Origin: Thiomicrospira sp. WB1
GTDB taxonomy: Bacteria > Pseudomonadota > Gammaproteobacteria > Thiomicrospirales > Thiomicrospiraceae
NCBI RefSeq assembly: GCF_001507535.1
Contig: NZ_LQBN01000003.1
Coordinates: 372,001 to 436,000 of the forward strand
Length of the DNA stretch: 64,000 nt
Direction of reading: 5' to 3'
In this document: in pieces, positions 46,445 to 56,600 of the stretch
Numbering within the stretch: position 1 is the first letter of the stretch
Layout: every line of letters begins with the position of its first letter
Notes under the pieces: model-generated
Database searches by the model: none
The model's input: the letters and a program-made list of their open reading frames with translations, nothing else
What the model was told of the DNA's origin: nothing
Position numbers and translations under genes: made by a program

Positions 46445-47422
46445 ATGGGAAAAGTTAAAGAACTTTGGATAAGACTATTTCGGAAATTTGCTCCAGAAGA
46501 GCTTATTTTTGACATTCCACAAGAACGTGAAATGCTAGTTTCAGGCACAGTGCCGAGTGATGGGGTTGGCGCCTTATTGGGTGTCAGTTATGCAGGAAAA
46601 ACCACTGTAAGTCTGAATTTAGCTCATTGTGTATCAAGTGGTGCTAATACGTTTCTTGGCAAGTCGATTAATTATCATGGCGACTGTCTTTATATTTCTG
46701 GAGAAGGTTTATCAAAGGCAATTAAGGATTTCAACATCTACAAAGCCATGACACCATCCAAGCATCAGATTTTCTTTTATAAACCTGAGAACAAAACCTT
46801 GCATGATCCACAAACTGTGGATGAGATCATTAACCAGTTTAAAGGGATTCGTTTTGAACTCATCGTAATCGACACGATGCAATCTTGCTCGCTTGGTGCA
46901 AATGAAAACAGCAACGATGACTCTACAGCATTCGCTGAAAATGCTGACAGGCTCAGGGAAGAATTGGGTGGGACAGTTCTAATAACTCACCACATAGGTA
47001 AGAACGACGCCAAAAAAAATGAAATAATCCCTCGAGGTGGAACGGGGCTTACCGATCGAGCTGACTTTACGTTGGGGTTGTTAAAAGACAAAGACGATGA
47101 AAACAAGCGATTGCTGGTTTCACCTAAAAGTCGCAATCAGCCGGTTGATGAAGAAACGGAGTTTTGGCTAACGAACCACGAAGTCTATTTGGAAATCCAA
47201 CACCCTTTGAAAAAAATCAAACGTACAATTGATTCGAGCATAACAATTCCTCGTTCTTTTGAAGAATATGAGCATTTCAAAAATGTAGGGCGCTTTGATT
47301 TTTCGAAAGATACTCCGTGTCATCACCCGAACAAGCTAAAAGCGACAGCCGAAGGGCAGGATCAGGAAAAAGAATTAAGCCCGAATCGCTCTGTGCACCT
47401 TGTTGACAATAGTGCGGCTTAA
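46445..47422 (+). CDS. RepA-like AAA ATPase (plasmid-type replicative helicase family)
   Basis: 325 residues from the ATG at 46445, which follows AGAGGAG; an earlier ATG at 46397 lacks one. RecA-like core: Walker A GVSYAGKTT at 46-54, ISGEG at 85-89, Walker B-like IVIDTMQ at 140-146, then THHIGKN and RGGTGLTDRAD. This is the pattern of RSF1010 RepA-type and AAA_25 proteins common in mobile elements. A basic, poorly conserved tail follows. It may drive replication of the excised element. Confidence 0.8.
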   Translation: MGKVKELWIRLFRKFAPEELIFDIPQEREMLVSGTVPSDGVGALLGVSYAGKTTVSLNLAHCVSSGANTFLGKSINYHGDCLYISGEGLSKAIKDFNIYKAMTPSKHQIFFYKPENKTLHDPQTVDEIINQFKGIRFELIVIDTMQSCSLGANENSNDDSTAFAENADRLREELGGTVLITHHIGKNDAKKNEIIPRGGTGLTDRADFTLGLLKDKDDENKRLLVSPKSRNQPVDEETEFWLTNHEVYLEIQHPLKKIKRTIDSSITIPRSFEEYEHFKNVGRFDFSKDTPCHHPNKLKATAEGQDQEKELSPNRSVHLVDNSAA

Positions 47423-47510
47423 GCTAGTCTAGAATGTGCGAACTCATTTCAAAAGGAGGTGAGATCTAGAACTAAAGAACCTAGTCATGGGTTATTAAAG
47501 AGAAACGCTT

Positions 47511-47600
47511 ATGAATTGGCCCGGCGCAGGAAATGGTGTCGGAATTTTAATTGCTTACACATTTTTTAAGTCAATCATCAAACTCTTACAGTTCGACTGA
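47511..47600 (+). CDS. Possible 29-residue hydrophobic peptide
   Basis: ATG at 47511, stop TGA at 47598-47600, encoding MNWPGAGNGVGILIAYTFFK plus nine more residues, with a short membrane-like segment. AAAGAG precedes it by about ten bases. Very small, so coding is uncertain. A hairpin AGCGGGG/CCCCGCT follows at 47621-47638. Confidence 0.28.
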   Translation: MNWPGAGNGVGILIAYTFFKSIIKLLQFD

Positions 47601-47766
47601 ACTATATGGGCATATATCACAGCGGGGAATGCCCCGCTATACCTTCCTAATTTCAGCCTGCCTATCAATCTCCTGAAAATTTGTTCGTCACTCTCACCAA
47701 GGTTATTGACAAATTTGAAAAGTGTACTAAATTCAAGTTGCACATAACAAAAAAGGAGAAATGTGT

Positions 47767-48159
47767 ATGGGAAATAGTAACTACAGCTTTGCAAAAGACT
47801 TTCAAGTAGAAAAGATGGATACCCCCCTGCCAAGGGGCGAGTGGAGTATATCCATTTCGTTCATGGTGAGGGTGTTTGCGGACATGGGTGAGGAGAGAAA
47901 ACTGCTGATGCAATTCATGTTGCATTACGTGCAATATCCGAACAAAAAAATTAAGCCGGAACAGAGAATTATCTATCAGGCCGAAGGAGTCAACCCGGAA
48001 GAATGCATTAAAGCGTTCAAAGAGTATGAGCATTCTGTCTTGAGCCTGGAAGACAGGTCCAATTCAATTCTGCATTTAGAAAGTGCTTTGTGTGAACCTA
48101 GAAGCGTGGAGTATTCAGCTGGTGAGCTACCAGAAGACCTCAAACTCCGCTTGCAATGA
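47767..48159 (+). CDS. Hypothetical protein of the island
   Basis: 130 residues from the ATG at 47767 (or 132 from 47761; AAGGAG at 47752-47757 suits 47767). Soluble and slightly acidic, no recognised motif. Codirectional with the RepA-like gene and 340 bp after it. A terminator (AAAAGCCAC/GTGGCTTTT) follows at 48275-48297. Function unknown. Confidence 0.65.
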   Translation: MGNSNYSFAKDFQVEKMDTPLPRGEWSISISFMVRVFADMGEERKLLMQFMLHYVQYPNKKIKPEQRIIYQAEGVNPEECIKAFKEYEHSVLSLEDRSNSILHLESALCEPRSVEYSAGELPEDLKLRLQ

Positions 48160-48274
48160 GCAACATAAGCAATCCAGCTCGATCATGAGTCGGGATTAAC
48201 CTTTGTGAGGCTGGTAAGGGTTCGTTGTTATCTTGATCAGCCCTCAACGAGTAAGCCGAAATCGCAACAACAAT

Positions 48275-48297
48275 AAAAGCCACTGTATGTGGCTTTT
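48275..48297 (+). terminator. Terminator with A/T flanks
   Basis: AAAAGCCAC (48275-48283), five-base loop, GTGGCTTTT (48289-48297). It can act in both directions and closes the block before the repeat region. Confidence 0.75.
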
Positions 48298-48478
48298 CCC
48301 GTCCCAGAAAAACCAGCGAAGGAATCTTCCATTCCAATGAACCAGGCCCCATCAAACATCCCCAAAAGGCTTTGTAATTCAGTTGACGATGGAATACAAG
48401 GAGCCCCGTTTTTTTAGGCCTGTGGATCGCCCTGAGACGATAGTTCTGATTTTTGAAATAATTCTACATTAATTATCT

Positions 48479-48696
48479 ATATGTAGAATTTTTGCAAAAA
48501 TTCTACCACTTAAAGAATGCACACGACTTTTCCCTTATATATGTAGAATTTTTTGAAAAAAATCGCCCTCTTCGGGCGTGTTTGGCGAATTCCTTAGTAT
48601 ATGTAGAATTTTTTTCCAAATTTCATCTGTAACAGGATTCAACCAAAGCACTGGCGAAACCCCTTAGTATATGTAGAAAGTTTTGAAAAAACTGAA
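48479..48696 (+). repeat. Four ATATGTAGAA direct repeats at 60-70 bp steps
   Basis: The core ATGTAGAA starts at 48481, 48541, 48601 and 48671 (steps 60, 60 and 70). Copies 2-4 share the preceding TTA(G)TAT and most have a following T-run with GAAAAA. The first copy is also part of an inverted pair: GTAGAATTTTTGCAAAAATTCTAC (centre 48495). A further inverted copy, ATTCTACAT, lies at 48461-48469. The region lacks genes. Iterons or operators are the natural suggestions. Confidence 0.7.
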
Positions 48697-48711
48697 GAAA
48701 AGGGCGTTTCA

Positions 48712-48739
48712 GGTGTAGCCAAATAAAAAATTTTTGCTA
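48712..48739 (+). repeat. 28-bp box, copy 1 (GGTGTAGCC ... TTGCTA)
   Basis: GGTGTAGCCAAATAAAAA followed by an A/T run and TTGCTA. It differs by one base from copy 2 at 49173-49200. Could be a promoter or origin box. Confidence 0.6.
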
Positions 48740-48863
48740 TGCTTAAGCAGCGAATTAAGAAAACCGTAACAGAATTCGAGCACCTTGATTCGCATTTTGG
48801 GGCAGGCCTTTCCTCCCTTTTGGCCTGCTCACTTTTTTCCAGTTTCTTCCGATGTGCAAAAAC

Positions 48864-48969
48864 GTGCATATATGCACACTTATGCACGCATCTTCTTCAG
48901 ATTTCCAGATTTTCCGCAAATTCAGACACAGGGTGTGCATAAATGCACAGATATGCACGTTTATGCACA
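48864..48969. repeat. Helically phased ATGCAC array
   Basis: ATGCAC occurs at 48872 and 48882, then at 48943, 48953 and 48963, each 10 bp apart inside its cluster. Each cluster opens with a 14-bp palindrome-like GTGCATAtATGCAC or GTGCATAaATGCAC (48864-48877; 48935-48948). Regular one-turn spacing suggests cooperative protein binding on one DNA face. Confidence 0.7.
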
Positions 48970-49172
48970 CTTTGCCTGAATGGCCATGTTTTCCCTGACT
49001 TCAAAGCGCAACGTTTTGTCCGATCGGCTGTGTTGGATGGGGTCAAAGGCCCAGTCATATAACCCAAGACGGCCCCTAGGACCCTGAATATCGCCTCTAA
49101 AGCGCCTATGAGGAGCTTTTTCCTGCCTCTTTGGCATTTATTTTCAACAAAATCGCCTTTTTCTGCTCTCAG

Positions 49173-49200
49173 GGTGTAGCCAAATAAAAATTTTTTGCTA
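49173..49200 (+). repeat. 28-bp box, copy 2
   Basis: 27 of 28 bases identical to 48712-48739; it stands immediately upstream of the GGTACGTACC operators and the KfrA-like gene. Confidence 0.6.
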
Positions 49201-49205
49201 GCTTT

Positions 49206-49229
49206 GGTACGTACCAGACGGTACGTACC
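49206..49229. promoter_or_regulatory. Two GGTACGTACC palindromes, likely operator
   Basis: Perfect 10-bp palindromes at 49206-49215 and 49220-49229 (14-bp centre spacing), 40 bp before the KfrA-like start. Autoregulation by KfrA-type proteins is known, so these are the natural operator. Confidence 0.65.
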
Positions 49230-49270
49230 GTTTCTGGTATCAGTAGATAACATCAACCAAGGAGGTGCCT

Positions 49271-50236
49271 ATGGAGAAAGCCAAGCGAGGAGCAAAGGTT
49301 ACACAGGAGGACTTTGATCAGGCCATTGAAAGCTTGCAAGCGAAAGGAAAGAAAATTACCAAAGCCAACGTCAGAGAGGAAATTGGCCGGGGCAGCAACA
49401 CGTCGATCATGAGGTTTTTAGCAGCATATCGGGCTGAAAGTTCGAACGTAGTCGACATCGATGTGACCCAAACCGCTGATGGCATCAGAAACAAGGTGGT
49501 GGAGATGATGAACAGCGAGTTGAACCGCATTAAGAAAAGCCATCTTGACCGGTATTCAGCTTTGGCTGAAGTGGAAGCTGAACTACGTGAGGAGTACGAA
49601 GACTTAACCTCCCAGTTCGATAAGCTTGAAAACCTCAAAACACAACTGCAAACGCAATTGGACAAAGCGGAGTCGATCAGAGACAGCAAAGCGGATGAAT
49701 TGCATGATACGAAAGAGCGTCTAAAGCAGGTGGAGCGGGAATTAACCACGTCTCAACACAATGAAATCATCGCCAAAGACGAAGCCCAAAAACACATCGA
49801 TCAGGTCGCAACCATCCAAAGTGCGCATCACCAGGAGATGAATGCCATCCAGGATAAGCTTGAAGCGCAGCAGCGTCAGCATCAGGATGACCTGAATCAA
49901 CTCAAAGATCAGCTTCATGATAGCGAAGTGGAGAAAGCCAGGGCTCAAACCAAGCTGGCTGATCTAGAGAAGCAAGCCGATGACCTCAAAAGCCAGCTTG
50001 AAAAAACCGAGAATGTGCTTGATTTAAGAGTCGATCATGAAGTGCTGGAGGCAAAAGAGCAAATCATTACTGGCCAGGAAAAACGCATCAATGAGCTAAG
50101 TCAGCAAGTTGAGAGGTTAACGGCTCAGATGGATTCACTTCGGGCCGAACACAAAAAAGAGCTGGCACAGGCAAGGGCTAACCGAAAGTTATCAAGCGCT
50201 CATCAACCCTCGGCACAGGAAAGCGTCAGTTCATAG
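49271..50236 (+). CDS. KfrA-like DNA-binding coiled-coil protein
   Basis: 321 residues from the ATG at 49271, preceded by AAGGAGG; the GTG at 49265 overlaps that site. An N-terminal HTH domain (about 1-60; VTQEDFDQAIESLQAKGKKI, EIGRGSNTSIMRFL) is followed by a coiled coil of some 230 residues. That is the layout of KfrA, a plasmid regulator and stability factor. It lies between the repeat region and the restriction operon and probably governs both itself and the replication-like region. A GGCGACAG/CTGTCGCC hairpin follows. Confidence 0.82.
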   Translation: MEKAKRGAKVTQEDFDQAIESLQAKGKKITKANVREEIGRGSNTSIMRFLAAYRAESSNVVDIDVTQTADGIRNKVVEMMNSELNRIKKSHLDRYSALAEVEAELREEYEDLTSQFDKLENLKTQLQTQLDKAESIRDSKADELHDTKERLKQVERELTTSQHNEIIAKDEAQKHIDQVATIQSAHHQEMNAIQDKLEAQQRQHQDDLNQLKDQLHDSEVEKARAQTKLADLEKQADDLKSQLEKTENVLDLRVDHEVLEAKEQIITGQEKRINELSQQVERLTAQMDSLRAEHKKELAQARANRKLSSAHQPSAQESVSS

Positions 50237-50256
50237 TTCTCTAATCCGGTCTAAAC

Positions 50257-50275
50257 GGCGACAGGCCCTGTCGCC
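50257..50275 (+). terminator. Hairpin after the KfrA-like gene
   Basis: GGCGACAG, GCC loop, CTGTCGCC: a perfect stem 21 bp after the stop; only a weak T/A run follows. Confidence 0.6.
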
Positions 50276-50345
50276 TTAAAACCAATAATTATCCGAAAAT
50301 GCCATGGTTTAATCTAAAAATAATTAGAATTTTTGAGTACACTGT

Positions 50346-52340
50346 GTGGCAAAAGATAAGACAAAGATTATAAGGGACTCCATGCAAAATTTTTCAGCAT
50401 TGGCCTCGATGGTCTGGTCAACCGCTGACCTGCTAAGAGGCGAATACAAACAATCCAGTTACGGCAAAGTCATCTTGCCGTTTACGCTTTTAAGACGCCT
50501 TGAGTGCGTGTTGGAAGCAACCAAGGACGATGTCCTGTCGGAATACGAAGCCAAGAAAGACCTGGGCGTGCCATTGAATGTGTTTTTGACCTCCAAATCC
50601 GGCCACCAGTTTTACAACGTCTCCAAGTATAACTTGAAGGCTCTGCTCGCTGATTCCGACAACCTGCTGCAAAATCTCGAGCATTACATCTCCTCGTTCA
50701 GTGAAAACGTGAGCGACATCTTTGAGAAGTACAAATTCAATGAGCAGTTGGAGTTTTTGGACGAGGCAAACTTACTTTATGAAGTGGTCAAGAAATTCTC
50801 CAACGTTGACCTTTCTGTGGAAGCTGTCTCCAATCACACCATGGGGGCTGTGTTTGAGGAGCTGATTCGGCGTTTTGCTGAAGTCTCAAATGAAACCGCT
50901 GGGGAGCACTTCACACCCAGAGATGCGGTGCGCCTGGCCACCTCACTGTTGTTGTGTCCGGATGATGATGTCCTGGCAGGGGAAGGGGTGGTTCGCAGCC
51001 TTTATGACCCAACGGCTGGGACAGGTGGATTTTTGACGTCCGGGACCGAGTATGTCGCTGAAATCAACCCGACTGCCAAGCTTGTAACCTTTGGTCAGGA
51101 ACTTAATGGCGAGTCTTACGCCATCTGTAAAGCTGACATGATGATCAAAGGCGAAAACGTTGATCACATCAAACACGGCAATACCCTCTCGGATGACCAG
51201 CTGAGTGATTACCACTTCTCCTACAGCCTTTCGAATCCACCCTTCGGTGTCGAGTGGAAAAAGGTCGAGAAGATCGTCAAGCAGGAGCACACTCAAAAAG
51301 GCTTTGCAGGGCGCTTTGGGCCTGGATTGCCTCGGGTCTCTGACGGCTCACTGTTATTTTTGTTGCACCTGATTTCAAAAATGGAATCCGTTGACAACGG
51401 TGGTGGTCGTATTGGCATCATTCTCAATGGTTCACCGTTGTTCACCGGTGGGGCTGGATCAGGTGAGTCGGAGATACGCCGCTACATTCTTGAAAATGAC
51501 CTGCTTGAAACCATTGTGGCCCTGCCCACGGACATGTTCTTCAACACCGGCATTGCCACCTACATCTGGATTCTCTCCAATAAAAAACGAGAGGAATACC
51601 AAGGCCAGGTCCAGTTAATCAATGCTACGGACATGTATGTGCCGATGCGAAAATCCTTGGGCTCCAAGCGTCGGGAAATCAGTGAAGCGCAAATTGAAGA
51701 TATCACCCGCATTTACGGTGAATTTGAGGAGTCCAAAGTCTCGAAGATTTTCGATAATGAAGACTTCGGCTTCAGACGCATCACGGTTGAAAGACCTTTG
51801 CAGCTCGCCTTCTATCCGCATGAGGAAGAGCGAATCGAGAGCCTCAAGGCTGATAAAGGGTTTGTGAAGTGGAAGGATGAACTCAAAGGTGAGGTGCTGT
51901 CGGCTTTGGACAAAATGCCGGATGATGAATACCTGGATCGAGAGGCATTCCGGGCTGACTTTAGTGTCAAGCTGACCGCAGCGCAGTTCAAAGTGATTCA
52001 AAAGCATATTGCAGAGCACAATGACCAAGCGGTTCTATGTCGGGACAAAAAGGGCAATCTGGAGGCCAACCCAGATCTGCGTGATTATGAAAATGTCCCG
52101 CTCAAAGAAGACATCTACGAATACTTTGAGAGAGAAGTTCTGCCTCACGTTCCAGATGCCTGGATTGACGAAAAGAAAACCGATGAAAGAGACGGTGAAG
52201 TGGGCATTGTTGGTTACGAGATTCCCTTTAATCGTCACTTCTATGAGTACAAGCCGCCACGTCCGTTGGAAGAGATTGATGCGGACCTAGATGCCGTTAC
52301 GGCTGACATCCTGGAGATTTTGCAGGAGGTTAAGGCTTGA
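50346..52340 (+). CDS. hsdM: Type I restriction-modification methyltransferase subunit HsdM
   Basis: 664 residues from a GTG at 50346; an ATG at 50382 preceded by AAGGGA is a possible alternative. Adenine-N6 methyltransferase with DPTAGTGG (221-228, AdoMet binding) and NPPF (297-300, catalytic). The N-terminal HsdM bundle has ADLLRGEY. The C-terminal 250 residues contain a long helical part that contacts HsdS and HsdR. Stop and hsdS start overlap by one base (TGATG). It methylates host DNA in the HsdM2S complex. Confidence 0.95.
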   Translation: MAKDKTKIIRDSMQNFSALASMVWSTADLLRGEYKQSSYGKVILPFTLLRRLECVLEATKDDVLSEYEAKKDLGVPLNVFLTSKSGHQFYNVSKYNLKALLADSDNLLQNLEHYISSFSENVSDIFEKYKFNEQLEFLDEANLLYEVVKKFSNVDLSVEAVSNHTMGAVFEELIRRFAEVSNETAGEHFTPRDAVRLATSLLLCPDDDVLAGEGVVRSLYDPTAGTGGFLTSGTEYVAEINPTAKLVTFGQELNGESYAICKADMMIKGENVDHIKHGNTLSDDQLSDYHFSYSLSNPPFGVEWKKVEKIVKQEHTQKGFAGRFGPGLPRVSDGSLLFLLHLISKMESVDNGGGRIGIILNGSPLFTGGAGSGESEIRRYILENDLLETIVALPTDMFFNTGIATYIWILSNKKREEYQGQVQLINATDMYVPMRKSLGSKRREISEAQIEDITRIYGEFEESKVSKIFDNEDFGFRRITVERPLQLAFYPHEEERIESLKADKGFVKWKDELKGEVLSALDKMPDDEYLDREAFRADFSVKLTAAQFKVIQKHIAEHNDQAVLCRDKKGNLEANPDLRDYENVPLKEDIYEYFEREVLPHVPDAWIDEKKTDERDGEVGIVGYEIPFNRHFYEYKPPRPLEEIDADLDAVTADILEILQEVKA

Positions 52341-53602
52341 TGAGTAAATACAAACCTTATCCAGCTTATAAAGATTCGGGGATTGAGTGGCTTGGGGAGA
52401 TTCCGGAGCATTGGGAGATAAAAAAACTTCGGTACTTTTTCCGGTTTTCTAAAGGATTGACCATAACCCGAGCAAATTTGGTCGAAGAAGGTATTCCGTG
52501 CGTTAGTTACGGTGAAGTGCATTCAAAATTCGGTTTTCAAGTAGACCCATGTAAAGACGATTTAAAATGTGTTCCAAAGGATTATTTGACGTCCTCTCCA
52601 AGCGCCTTGTTAAATAAAAACGATTTTATATTTGCTGATACATCAGAAGACTTAGAGGGAGCTGGGAATTTCACACAATTAATTTCTTATGAGCCAACTT
52701 TTGCTGGCTACCACACGATTATTGCCAGAATTGAGGATGATTACCATAGCAGATATGTAGCCTACCTGTTCGATTCACAAGAATTCAGGAGCCAGATTCA
52801 ACTCGCTGTAAAAGGTGTAAAGGTTTTTAGTATTACGCAGGTGTTACTAAGAAACTCTTTAGGTTGGTTGCCAACGTTGAAAGAGCAAAAAGAAATAGCC
52901 AACTTCCTCGACCAAGAAACCACCAAAATCGACACCCTAATCGAAAAACAACAAAAGCTAATCGAGTTGTTGAAAGAAAAAATAGTTGCACTAGCAATGA
53001 GAGAGCAAATCAATGGTGAAGGAATAGAAGAGCGTTTAAGGCATTTGGTAGAAGTTATAAGTCGCCCCGTCACTATTGAAGAGGGCATAGAGTATGAGTC
53101 ATTAGGGCTTTACAACAGAGGCCGGGGCCTGTTTCATAAACCCAAAAAACCGGGCAGCGACATGGGAGATTCAGAATTTTTTTATGTTGAGGAAGGTGAC
53201 TTAATTATTAGTGGCCAGTTCGCATGGGAAGGTGCTGTCACAATGGCTACCGAAAAAGAGAGTGGCTGTGTAGTTTCTCATCGTTATCCAGTAGTAAGAG
53301 GGAAAAAAATTGATACGGAATACCTTCTTGCACTTTTATTTACCGAATATGGCGGGTTTTTATTGAATGAGTCCTCTAGAGGGTCAGCGGGAAGGAATAG
53401 ACCTTTAAATTTGAAACTTTTACTTAACGAAAAAATAAGAATTCCTTCACTGCAAGTACAGAGTGAACTCAAGCGGCTGGTCAAAATCTTATCAACTGCT
53501 GAATTAAAAGCTCAGCAAGCTATAGACTTACTTAAAGAGCGAAAAACCGCCCTGATCTCGGCTGCTGTAACCGGTAAGATTGATGTAAGAGACTGTGCTT
53601 AG
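52340..53602 (+). CDS. hsdS: Type I specificity subunit HsdS
   Basis: 420 residues from the ATG at 52340 (AGGAGGT upstream; overlaps hsdM). Two target-recognition domains are separated by conserved helices: IEWLGEIPEHWE opens the first half, and EQKEIANFLDQETTKIDTLI is the central spacer. The second helical repeat near the end is TAELKAQQAIDLLKERKTAL. The TRDs set the bipartite recognition sequence, which cannot be read from the gene. The base composition is more A+T-rich than hsdM and hsdR, as usual for the variable subunit. Confidence 0.95.
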   Translation: MSKYKPYPAYKDSGIEWLGEIPEHWEIKKLRYFFRFSKGLTITRANLVEEGIPCVSYGEVHSKFGFQVDPCKDDLKCVPKDYLTSSPSALLNKNDFIFADTSEDLEGAGNFTQLISYEPTFAGYHTIIARIEDDYHSRYVAYLFDSQEFRSQIQLAVKGVKVFSITQVLLRNSLGWLPTLKEQKEIANFLDQETTKIDTLIEKQQKLIELLKEKIVALAMREQINGEGIEERLRHLVEVISRPVTIEEGIEYESLGLYNRGRGLFHKPKKPGSDMGDSEFFYVEEGDLIISGQFAWEGAVTMATEKESGCVVSHRYPVVRGKKIDTEYLLALLFTEYGGFLLNESSRGSAGRNRPLNLKLLLNEKIRIPSLQVQSELKRLVKILSTAELKAQQAIDLLKERKTALISAAVTGKIDVRDCA

Positions 53603-53621
53603 CTAAAGAACTGAGGAATTC

Positions 53622-56600
53622 ATGAAACATACAGAGAACGTTTTTGAAACTGAGATTGTAGATAGCCTGCTAAGCACGCACGATTGGGTTGAGGGCAACT
53701 CTCAAGGCTATGACAGGGCGTTAGCTTTGTACCCCGATGACATGCTCGCTTACATCAAAACAACCCAGCCTGAGCAGTATAAGAAGTTCCAAAAGCGTTA
53801 TCCAAAAGACACAGACCAGGCACTGGTCCGTTTTGTTGCTAAGCAGATGGATCAATACGGTTCCCTGTACTGTCTGCGCAACGAACTAAAAAACGTCAAC
53901 ATTCGTTTCAAACTCTGTCAGTTCAAGCCGGATCTGGAAACTGCACAGCTCATGGAGCCCTACAGACAAAACATCCTGAGAGTGGTTCGTCAGGTCTATT
54001 ACTCTGAAAACAACAAGAACTCGATCGACCTTGTTCTGTTCCTGAACGGGGTGCCCGTTGCCACCCTTGAGCTCAAAACGGATTTCACCCAAAACGTTTG
54101 GGATGCCGTCGAGCAGTATCGCCAAGCCCGTCAGCCGAGAGATCCCGCAACCAACAAAGAAGAACCGCTGTTGGCGTTTAAAAAAAGGGCAATGGTCCAT
54201 TTCGCTGTCAGTACCGATGAAGTTTACATGTGTACCCACCTGAAAGGCCATAAATCGCACTTCCTGCCTTTTAACAAAGGAAATGAGGGCGGGGCAGGCA
54301 ATCCGCCTAATCCGAATGGCTATGCCACTTCTTATCTCTGGGAAGACATCTTTCAAAAGGACACACTGCTTCGCATTATCGGTAAGTTCATTCATCTGGA
54401 GAAAAAGGATAAAGAAGACGCTCAGGGTAGGAAGCACAAGAGTGAAACACTGATCTTTCCGAGGTATCACCAGGTCGATGCGGTCAGAAAAATCATCGAA
54501 GACGTGTATCAAAGTGGTCCGGGCAAGAATTACCTGGTCCAGCACTCAGCCGGTTCCGGGAAATCCAACTCCATTGCCTGGTCGGCCCACCAGCTCTCAT
54601 CGCTCCATGACAAAGACAACAACCGAATTTTCGACAGCATCATAGTCGTCACTGACCGCAACGTACTCGACTCCCAGCTTCAGGAAACCATATCTCAGTT
54701 CGAACGCACCAAAGGGGTGGTGCAGACCATCAATCGAACTGAATCCGGTGGCAGCAAATCCGCCAAGCTTTCCGAAGCACTTCAGGAAGGGGCCTCAATC
54801 ATTGTGGTCACCATTCAAACCTTCCCATATGTGCTCGAAGACATTCAAAAATCAATGTCTCTGAGAGAGAAATCCTTTGCCATCATCGCAGATGAGGCTC
54901 ACTCATCGCAGACAGGTTCCACGGCCAAACAACTCAAAAAGGTATTGACCTCCGAGCAGATTGAAGAAGGCGAAGAGCTAACCGTGGACGACATTCTGGC
55001 CTACGCAGTGCAAGAGGAAGACACCTCAAACATCAGTCATTTTGCGTTTACAGCCACCCCAAAAGACAAAACCATCCAGATGTTTGGAACGCTTCCTGAT
55101 CCAGAGTCACCACCCTCATCAGAAAACATCCCAGCGCCTTTTCATACCTACACCATGCGCCAGGCGATCGAAGAGGGCTTTATTCTGGATGTGCTCAAGC
55201 ACTACACCACCTATGACGTCCTGCACAAACTCTCATCGCATGACCATTCTGAGGTAGAAGAGCGAAGGGCAAAAGCTCAGATCACCAAATGGGTCAAACT
55301 CCATCCTTACAACATAGCGCAGAAAGTGCATATCATCATTGAACATTTCAAAGAGAACGTCATGCACCTGCTCGATGGCCAGGCCAAAGCCATGGTGGTC
55401 ACCAGCTCCAGGAAACAAGCGGTGCGCTACAAACAGGCCTTCGATAAATATGTCATGAATGCAGGTTATGAAGGCATTCAGGCGATGGTGGCATTTTCAG
55501 GCTCACTCGTTGATGAAGATCAAAATGGCCAGACAAGAGAATTCACAGAAGGCAACATGAACCCCGGTCTCAAGGGGCGTGAGATGCGTAAGGCATTTGA
55601 TACCGATGAGTACCAGGTCATGATTGTGGCCAATAAGTTCCAGACCGGTTTTGACCAGCCGAAACTTTGCGCAATGTACGTCGATAAGAAGCTGAGTGGT
55701 GTGGATGCCGTGCAGACTCTGGCTCGTTTGAACCGCATCTACCCTGGCAAGGAAGATGTGTTCATCATCGACTTCATGAACAAGCCGGAAGAAATCAAAG
55801 AGGCCTTCAGCCCCTTTTATGAGACGACGATGCTTTCGGACGTCACCGACCCCAACATCATCTTTGAGATGCAGTACCAGCTTGAAGAGGAAGGGATCTT
55901 TACAATCAAAGAGGTCGACGATTTCGCTGATGCTTATTTTGATCCCAATGGTAAACAGGAAAAAATGTCAGCGGCTGTGAAGCCCGCTACAGACCGTTTT
56001 AAGACCCGTTATAAAGCGGCGGTGACTGAGATCAAAACCATCCTAGACAGACAAATTGAAGCCATTAACGATGGTGATGAGACGGCGATTCACAATACCG
56101 GCGTTGAGCTGAAAACCGCAAAAGAATACAAAAACGCACTGGACCGGTTCAAAAAGCGACTCACTCAGTTTGTGCGAATGTATGAGTTCCTTTCACAAAT
56201 CCAATCCTATGAAGACACGGAGCTCGAGAAGCTCTCAGCCTTTTGCCGAGGGCTGGCACCAAACCTTGCCACACTTCGAGAAGACGACCAGATTGACTTG
56301 ACGGATGTTGAGTTGACTCACTACAGCATCAAGAACAGAAAGACGCATAAAATCGATCTGAAAAGTGAAAAGCTCGACCCTTCCCAGGCTGGTACGGCTG
56401 GGGCAACCGAACCGAAAACCGATACCATTGAAAACATCGTCAAACAGCTCAATGACGCCTTTGCCGGGGAGTTAACCGATGATGACATGGTCAACTATGC
56501 TCGAACCATAGCCGACAAGGTGTTAGAGGATACGACCACGAAAACACAGCTGAAGAATAATCCTCGTGATCAAGCACAGTTATCCGACTTTCCACAGGTG

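Noticed and set aside
48479-48696. Repeat series as a CRISPR array
   Set aside because: Repeats are short and imperfect, steps are 60-70 bp, and no cas genes are present.
48755-48970. Small frames over the ATGCAC array
   Set aside because: Their repeated Cys/His/Met codons come from the repeats themselves; no start signal.
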